A stretch of 64,000 nucleotides of DNA from Myrica gale (lineage: Eukaryota; Streptophyta; Magnoliopsida; Fagales; Myricaceae), in NCBI GenBank assembly GCA_963930655.1, contig OZ005605.1, forward strand, positions 10,547,501-10,611,500, written 5' to 3'. Of this stretch, positions 57,831-64,000 are shown in pieces. Each line of letters begins with the position of its first letter. The stretch's first letter is position 1. The position numbers and the translations under genes are program-made. The notes beneath the pieces are model-generated. The model made no database searches. It had not been told where the DNA came from and saw only the letters and a program-made list of their open reading frames with translations.

Positions 57831-59010
57831 TTTGGTTTGACCGGCTTAAACTGAAACTGAAATTGAGTCCTCACTACTTGTGGAATTAGTGCCCATGTAG
57901 TTGCTTCAAATTCAACCGATTAAAACAGAGAGCGACTCATTTTGAGTTATAGAAAATTCAATGGATTAGTTGTACCAGAACCAAATCCAGTTGAGTAAAA
58001 AATTTAATTTTTTTAAAATTAGGTCATCCAATTTTAAATAAACTTTATATATATATATGAGTTTATTTGAGAATATGTGAACTTTGAAAGACATGTAAAA
58101 AGGCTATTATGGGCATTCAGATTTTATTTAGAAATAGATTTTATGGACTTTCAAAGTGTTGTTAAGCCAACTTATTGAGTGGGGTTTTTAAGTTACAAAG
58201 AGATACTCTATGGGTCTTCAAGTATTTAATTCTTGGTAGCGCTTTGATCTCTTAGTTATATTCATTTGAGGTGACTTTGGCCCTTTGATCATTGTTCCTT
58301 TTACTTTGGTAATGTCCATTTTGAAAACTTAGTCGAAATATTATAATAATCAAAACTAAAGTCAACAATTGCTTTAAGGTGTTTTAGGTGAACATATCGT
58401 CTTAGAATTAGATGTAGAAATAGAATGAAACAAGAGCTTTCAAAAGACAATTATCGTGTCTGAATACTACCCCATCATCGTGCTCCACAAATTTCTTCTA
58501 TTACCAAAACCCAACCCAGCAGCAGCAATCATAGTTCTTCCTATCGCGCCTGCTCAGCGTCCCCCCATCACAGCCACGTCTACCATCGTTTTAACTCTCC
58601 GTCACCTCATATACACAGTTCTTGATATCCTCGATGGTATGGCATGGTAGCCAGTGGGTTTTTCTGGACAATGGATTTGACGATTTCCAGTGGGTCTGTT
58701 TTCTCTCACAACAGCGGGGAGGAGCAGAAGTTGGCAGAGAGAGATTTGGGGGATCAGGAAGAGACAAAATCAAAAGCTCAACTAACAAAGGCCACCATAA
58801 AATCAAAAAGCTCAGTTTACTTGGTCCAAAGCTTCAGTAGTCCAATCAACAATCCCATGCTCATCTCTAATTAAAACATCCCAACTAAAAGCAAGTACTT
58901 CTAAAAAGCAAATGAAATGATACTTAACAAAAGTACTAACAGAGTGATACAAAGACCTCTTATATTGCATACTCAACTCGAGTAAAGACCAAATTCAAAT
59001 AGGACCGAAA
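57831..59010. other. Region between LINE-2 and ALADIN
   Basis: AT-rich, with a short (TA)n at about 58047-58060. It contains the ALADIN 3'UTR near 58900-59010. Short frames around 58456-58874 have no family resemblance. Confidence 0.5.
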
Positions 59011-59754
59011 CTACGGAACAGCATGAGAATGAAACATGAGAGGGTAGGTACAGCAAAATCCGCTGCTCCAACACTGCACACGGTAAAGTAATCCAAATTA
59101 GCTAATCAGCCAAACCATCAGACTCATTTGAAAGTATTCCAAACTTAATGCGGTGATATTTCAAACTCAGCTCAAATTCTTTGTGATGAAGTATATTGGT
59201 ACATCAAATATGATTGTGCTTGGGCGCATGAAAGTCGATCTTCAAGATAAAATAGCAATTTCCTAGTTGTTTGATATAGAGAAAAGAAAAGCAGTGGTCC
59301 AGGTCTTTCCAAACTCAATAAACCAAACAAAAAAGAAAAATGCCGTGAAAATTACATGGACTTACCACAGAAAGAAGTGGTCCCTGCTTAAACTTGTCGT
59401 GAAATGAAAATGCTATTGGCTTTGGATATTCTCCAGGTCCTCTAATGAATCCACTGTTCATGCCAAACCATATATTAAAATATTTAAAATACTGTTCTAT
59501 TTATTTAAACGTATCATACCCAAGAACTTTCACAAATGTGAATAACCTAATTCACTATTAAACCCAGAAAGATTAAAGAAAAGAGCACTGGCAAAGGAAC
59601 AAAATGGACAACTCACATTAATGATGCAGAAACCAGGGGAGTCCTTCTTGTGTCATATAACGCAATCAGACCCCTGTACAGTTCATTCCCACCTTTGTAA
59701 GATACAGCCAATCGTTCACCTGAAGCATCCCAGGCTATCTTTTCGATTCCCTGA
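59011..59754 (-). CDS. ALADIN: ALADIN (AAAS homologue), WD40 nucleoporin, last three coding exons
   Basis: ALADIN is a WD-repeat protein of the nuclear pore complex. Exons are 59617-59754, 59366-59453 and 59011-59073. The junctions are GT-AG and in phase. The peptide reads QGIEKIAWDASGERLAVSYK, GLIALYDTRRTPLVSASLI, GFIRGPGEYPKPIAFSFHDK, FKQGPLLSV and CWSSGFCCTYPLMFHSHAVP-stop, which matches the C-terminus of plant ALADIN. The upstream exon should end with AG (phase 2), but I cannot find it between 59755 and 64000. The retroelements starting at 60304 may lie in the preceding intron, with the rest of the gene beyond the window; alternatively this is a gene fragment. Confidence 0.88.
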
Positions 59755-60303
59755 CTGAATGAAATAAAAGCACCAACAAATTATTTGGTCAACAATGTTA
59801 TATGTAAAGCACATTGTATATATCAGAACGCAAACATCTGCTCTTGGAAGTACAATACTGGTAGAACATCCTCCACTAGTTCATAAAAAATGTAACAAAA
59901 GGTAAGAAACTTTCTTGTAGAACAGCCTCCAGAAGTTCTCAATACTGGTAGAACATCCTCCACAAGTTCATAAAAACTGGAAAATGGCATAATCCACATT
60001 TACTAAGGTCAGTGTTCCTGCTAATTAGGGAAAAGTTCTTTGTTATTGTTACTAACTTTTAAAAAGAAACATTACCATCATTTAAATGGGGGCGACCTTA
60101 CTTGTTTAATTTATCTCTCTCAACTTGGATGCCATGAAGTGGGCCTTGGAAAGTTTTAGAATAAGGACGGATTCGCAAATCCTTCAAATTGCATACACCA
60201 ACGAAAAAAAGAATAGGTTCAAAAAATCTGCGTCAAACACGAAGCTACTCAGGGTCTGGTCAGTACTATAACAAACCTGATTTTGAAAGGTGTTTGGATT
60301 CTA
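59755..60303. other. ALADIN intron or upstream sequence
   Basis: It follows the acceptor of the first visible ALADIN exon. There is a partial direct repeat, 'CTGGTAGAACATCCTCCAC(T/A)AG', at about 59858 and 59946. No exon is recognised. Confidence 0.5.
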
Positions 60304-60571
60304 TTTTTTTTATAAGTAAGCCAATATTATTAAAAAGAAGAAAAACAAGGAACACGCAACAACGGAGTCAACAGTACAAGAGAATATACTGAAGAATCCT
60401 AACACAAGCAAACTAGACAACTAAGAAAAACGAGAAACCAAAAAAGGTAACCTCAAGCCACCCCAGAAGCCAACAAGACTCTCCCAAGAAACAAAACCAC
60501 CCTCAACCCATTAGCCAACAAGACTCTCCCAAGAACTCCCACCCACCCTCATCCCCAAGACACCACAAACG
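60304..60571 (-). mobile_element. 3' end of a LINE-like element, cut by the gypsy element
   Basis: A T run at 60304-60311 is the poly-A tail in minus orientation, preceded by AATATTGGCTTACTTAT, a typical plant LINE 3' end ('...ACTTATAAAAAAAA'). The body contains a partial repeat 'CTTGGGAGAGTCTTGTTGGCT' (twice, 60470-60540, reversed). It ends where the gypsy LTR begins at 60577, so the LINE body, if present, lies beyond the window. Confidence 0.45.
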
Positions 60572-60576
60572 AATCC

Positions 60577-61124
60577 TGTAATAAACCCGATTGTAATGGA
60601 TAGTTTGTGTATTCGAGATTTTTGTGGAAACGAATGGATATGCTAGTTATGTATTCATGGAAAGTTGAAAATAAGCCAATTTCGAGGATGACGACCTCCA
60701 TAGAGAAAACAAGTAAAAAGGAGACTCAGGTTCTTCAATGCCCGCGTGAGAGCATCTCCCCCCACTATAACCTTCCCGAATTCCCTAACAGAATTCGGCA
60801 TCCCGAGATTCTCAACTACAAATAATGGGCTGGCTAAACCAAGACCCAAACAACTCTAACGTAGCCCAGCATAAAGATTACATGGCAATAAGAAAATGCA
60901 GCCCAAGAGCCCAAAGCCCAGCCCGGTCAAGTCTTCGGTCCATCTACTAAGCTCCACCTCTTCTCGCATGTGTCCATGCCACACTTCTCGTCTAGAAACA
61001 TCGAATCATCAGAACAGCACACCTATTCTGTCTTCTTCCCATAAAACAACCATCCCACTCCCGCAAATGCAACTCCCCCAATCCTTCTCCTTATTCCTTC
61101 AGATCTTCAGATCAGTGCATGACA
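60577..61124 (-). repeat. Putative 3' LTR of the Ty3/gypsy element
   Basis: In minus orientation it begins TGTCATGCACTGATC at 61124, twelve bases after the pol stop codon and directly after the purine tract AAAGGAAGGAGTAT. It would end ...GGTTTATTACA at 60577. It is 548 bp with TG...CA ends and contains 'GGGCTGGGCTTTGGGC' words common in chromovirus LTRs. The adjoining 5 bp are AATCC (60572-60576). The other LTR is outside the window, so the borders are unconfirmed. Confidence 0.55.
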
Positions 61125-61136
61125 ATACTCCTTCCT

Positions 61137-63999
61137 TTACAGCACCGTGCCCACAAGGTGTGGGTACTGCAGTGATAAAGGCTGGAGCATTTCCCAATTT
61201 GCATCATCGGGGCCTTGACCATGCCAACACACCAACACCTCTGTGACAGGCAAGCGGCCCAGCTGGACAACTCGACGGGAAAGGACTGCCGCTGGTTCAG
61301 CTTTGACAGCGCCATGGGTGTCGACAGGAGGAAGCTGTTGAACTGGAACAATATTGGTGCCCAGCTTCTGTTTGAGTTGTGAAACATGAAAGACGGGGTG
61401 GACTGGGTGTTGGAAGGGAGATCGAGTCGATATGCCACACTGCCAATTTTCTCAGTGATCTGAAAGGGCCCATAGAACCTTGGGGATAGCTTCAAATTCC
61501 GGCGAGTAGCGACTGTCAGCTGGCGATAAGGCTGTAATCGAAGGTAAACCCACTCTCTCCCACTGTGAACTGTCGTTCAATTCTCTTAAGATCTGCATAC
61601 TTTCTCATGCGTGTCTGTGCCTTGTGCAGGTTCTCCTTGAGCAACCACAGGGTCTGCTCTCTGGTGCGAAGTGCAGTATCCACAGCTGCAACACGAGTGG
61701 TTCTCAGTTCATAAGGCAATAAACCGGGGGGGGGGGGGTTGGGTTCCATACACAACTTCAAAGGGGGTTAATTGGGTAGAACAGTGGTAATTAGTGTTAT
61801 ACCACCACTCAGCGAGGGGTACCCACGTCACCCACTCCTTTGGTTTGTCACTCACAAAACTCCTTAGGTATCCTTCCACACACTTGTTCACAATCTCGGT
61901 CTGTCCATCCGTTTGAGGGTGGTATGTTGTACTGTAAGTGAGCTTAGTGCCTTGAATAATTCTCTCCAAAATGCACTCGTAAATGTGGTATCCCTGTCTG
62001 AGACAATAGATTCTGGTAGGCAATGTAATTTGAAAATATTTGTCATGAATGCTTGGGCTACAGATGCTGCTGTGTAGGGATGGCTTAAGGGTATGAAGTG
62101 TGAATACTTAGAAAGTCTATCAACCACCACAAATAGTACTGAGTAGCCGTGAGACTTAGGAAGTCCTTCGATAAAATCCATGCTAATGTGACTCCAAATC
62201 TTAGTGGGAATAGGCAATGGTTGTAGGAGACCTGCAAGGGAGACATTCTCCTGTTTAACCCTCTGGCAGGTATCACACTCCCTGATGTAATTTTGGATTT
62301 GCTTCTTCAACCCGGGCAAAAAAAATCCCTTTTTGCTCTGTGTAGGGTTTTACTGAACCCTGAATGTCCTCCAATGGGGCTACTATGAGCATGGTTTATG
62401 ATCTGGTTCCTGAAAGTGTTAGCAGACCCAATATACAGTCTCCCTCGATAAGAGAAAACTCCCTCCCTCCAATTATAAGTCACGGGGTCCAACTCTCCTC
62501 TAATAACCTTAGCAATTAACTCTTGAGCTTGCTCATCACCAACATAGCTAGATTTAAGATCAATCAGCCAATTAGCGACAGGAATGGAAATAGTTATTAG
62601 GGTTACCTGATGGGTGTCTTCCTCCTTCCTAGATAGTGCATCTGCAACCTTATTCTCCCTGCCCTTCTTGTATTCGACTTGAAAGTCATACCCAACCACT
62701 TTTGTTGGAATGGGGTCCCAATCTTCTGCTCCAGCAGATATTTTAAACTTTGCTGGTCTGTTCTGACCACAAAAACCTGCCCAATTAGATAGGGTCGCCA
62801 TTTCCTCATCGCTGAAACTAATGCCAGAAGTTTTTTCTCATAAGTGGACATTGCTAATGCCTTGCCCTTGAGAGCTTGGCTATAGAAAGCAATTGGTTGC
62901 CCTTGCTGCATTTGAACTGCCCAATACCAATCCCACTTGCATCACACTCAATGACAAATGGTTTGGAAAAATTAGGGAGGATAAGCACGAGTGGTTGTGT
63001 GACCGCAGCCTTGAGATTATGGAAAGCCTCAGTTGCTGCTTGAGACCACTTAAATGCATTTTTCCTCAATAGCGCAGTTAGTGGGGCTGCTATACACCCA
63101 TACCCTTTTATAAATCTTCTATAATACCCGGTCAGTCCAAGGAACCCTCTCAAGGACTTGATGTTGGAGGGTAGTGGCCAATCCAACATAGATTGGATCT
63201 TAGATGGGTCAGCTTTCACTCCTTTTGTGTGCCCTAGATAATCAACTTCTCGACAGCCAAACCTGCACTTGGATTGCTTTGCAAACAACTGATTTTTTTT
63301 CAAGATATCCAGGGTAATTCTTAGGTGTTGTAGGTGCTCCTCCCACCCATTACTATACACCAATATGTCGTCAAAAAACACCTAGATGAACTTCCTCAAA
63401 TGGGGTCTAAACACCTCATTCATCAAACTTCGAAACGTGGAAGGGGCATTAGTTAGCCCAAAAGGCATAACTAGAAATTCATAATGCCCTTCATGAGTTC
63501 TAAAGGCAGTTTTCGGTATATCTTCTGGTCTTACTCGAATTTGGTGATACCCAGACCTTAAGTCCAGCTGAGAAAAGTATTGGGCTCCATGGAGCTCATC
63601 CAAGAGTTCGTCTACCACCGGTATAGGAAATTTGTCTTTTACCATTTCTTGATTCAATGCACGGTAATCAACACACATCCTCCAGCTCTCATCAGCTTTT
63701 CTAACCAGCAATACAGGGGATGAGAAGGGGCTTTGACTAAGTCTGATAACCCCCGAGCTCAGCAGTTCCCTTACAATCTTTTCTATTTCTTCTTTTAGGT
63801 AAAAGGGGTATTTGTAAGGTCTCACAGACACTGGAGAGGTTCCCTCCTTAAGTGGGATGGAATGATCACATGTCCTCACTGGTGGAAGTCCAACCGGCTC
63901 ATGGAACACCACTTCATACTCCTGCAACACTTCTTTAATTCCTGGCAGATCTGTACCCCCTGGATTCACAGGTTCAATCAACTGTAAAATCACCCCTTT
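61137..63999 (-). pseudogene. Ty3/gypsy (chromovirus-type) pol polyprotein, C-terminal part, broken
   Basis: A plant LTR-retrotransposon polyprotein. In order: reverse transcriptase ([59 protein letters not shown]), RNase H (LPNFSKPFVIECDASGIGIG, YEKKLLALVSAMRKWRPYL, VRTDQQSLKYLL, ADALSR), H2C2 (ANTFRNQIINHAHSSPIGGH...CDTCQRVK), integrase core (WSHISMDFIEGLPKSHGYSV, IVSDRDTTFTSAFW, YHPQTDGQTEIVNKCVEGYL) and a chromodomain-like end (RLPVTEVLVCWHGQGPDDAN). It stops at 61137-61139. Damage: a TAG between RKFI and VFFDD (63382-63384), shifts near 62870, 62690, 62310 (A/T run) and 61950, and a G9 tract near 61730. It continues past 64000. Confidence 0.92.
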
Positions 64000-64000
64000 C

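Larger units (their letters stand above)
60577..64000 (-). mobile_element. Ty3/gypsy chromodomain LTR retrotransposon, 3' half
   Basis: It comprises the putative 3' LTR (60577-61124), a purine tract and the pol region from integrase back through reverse transcriptase, running off the window. The pol order RT-RNaseH-INT and the chromodomain-like tail put it in the chromovirus branch of Ty3/gypsy (Tekay/Reina-like; clade not resolved). It appears inserted in the LINE-like element ending at 60571. Confidence 0.85.

Overview
The window is nuclear DNA of a eudicot plant, probably a woody rosid. Spliced genes with plant-type GT-AG introns sit in AT-rich DNA that is mostly transposable elements. I cannot name the species. 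Only three host genes are clear. (1) PAG1, the 20S proteasome alpha-type-3 subunit, lies on the minus strand. I reconstructed it exon by exon: ten exons over 15.5 kb, 249 codons, no break. (2) PSRP5 is a small plastid 50S ribosomal protein on the plus strand with two exons. (3) The last three coding exons of ALADIN, a nuclear-pore WD40 protein, lie on the minus strand; its upstream exons are not in the window. PSRP5 and ALADIN carry consecutive locus numbers in Arabidopsis (At3g56910 and At3g56900), so an old gene pair seems to survive here, pushed apart by transposon insertions.

Layout: 1-3164, a Mutator-like element (MULE) cut by a long TG...CA element (D). 3404-7043, element A with a small MULE-type MITE inside. 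7051-9331, a decayed hAT transposon. 9333-9787, an inverted-repeat MITE. 10603-26126, PAG1, whose two large introns hold element B (12197-16052) and a 5'-truncated L1 LINE (about 20765-23543). 26320-29286, a MULE with 165-bp terminal repeats and a 9-bp target duplication, 194 bp upstream of the PAG1 start codon. 29358-37714, an 8.4-kb hAT transposon with a perfect 8-bp target duplication, carrying a broken transposase gene, element C and two near-identical Tourist-like MITEs. 39100-44057, a MULE relic split by element E, which itself holds a Copia solo LTR. 44058-47700, relics of Ty3/gypsy and SIRE-type Copia elements. 48529-49301, PSRP5. 51163-57830, a second L1 LINE of a subtype with an RNase H domain, interrupted by a SINE, a rearranged Copia element and an LTR-like piece with tandem repeats. 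59011-59754, ALADIN 3' exons. 60304-64000, the tail of a third LINE-like element and a chromodomain-type Ty3/gypsy element running off the window.

The most unusual signal is a family of five long elements without coding capacity (A-E, about 2.7-3.9 kb once nested insertions are removed). They share termini TGTCACGCCCCG / GGGGTCTCACA, carry separate 5-bp target duplications where both ends are visible, and (A-D) share a 300-bp core of short iterated motifs. They behave like solo LTRs of a long-LTR retrotransposon, or like a non-autonomous derivative. The nesting gives a relative order of insertion: MULE or hAT first, then A-E, then MITEs or the Copia LTR.
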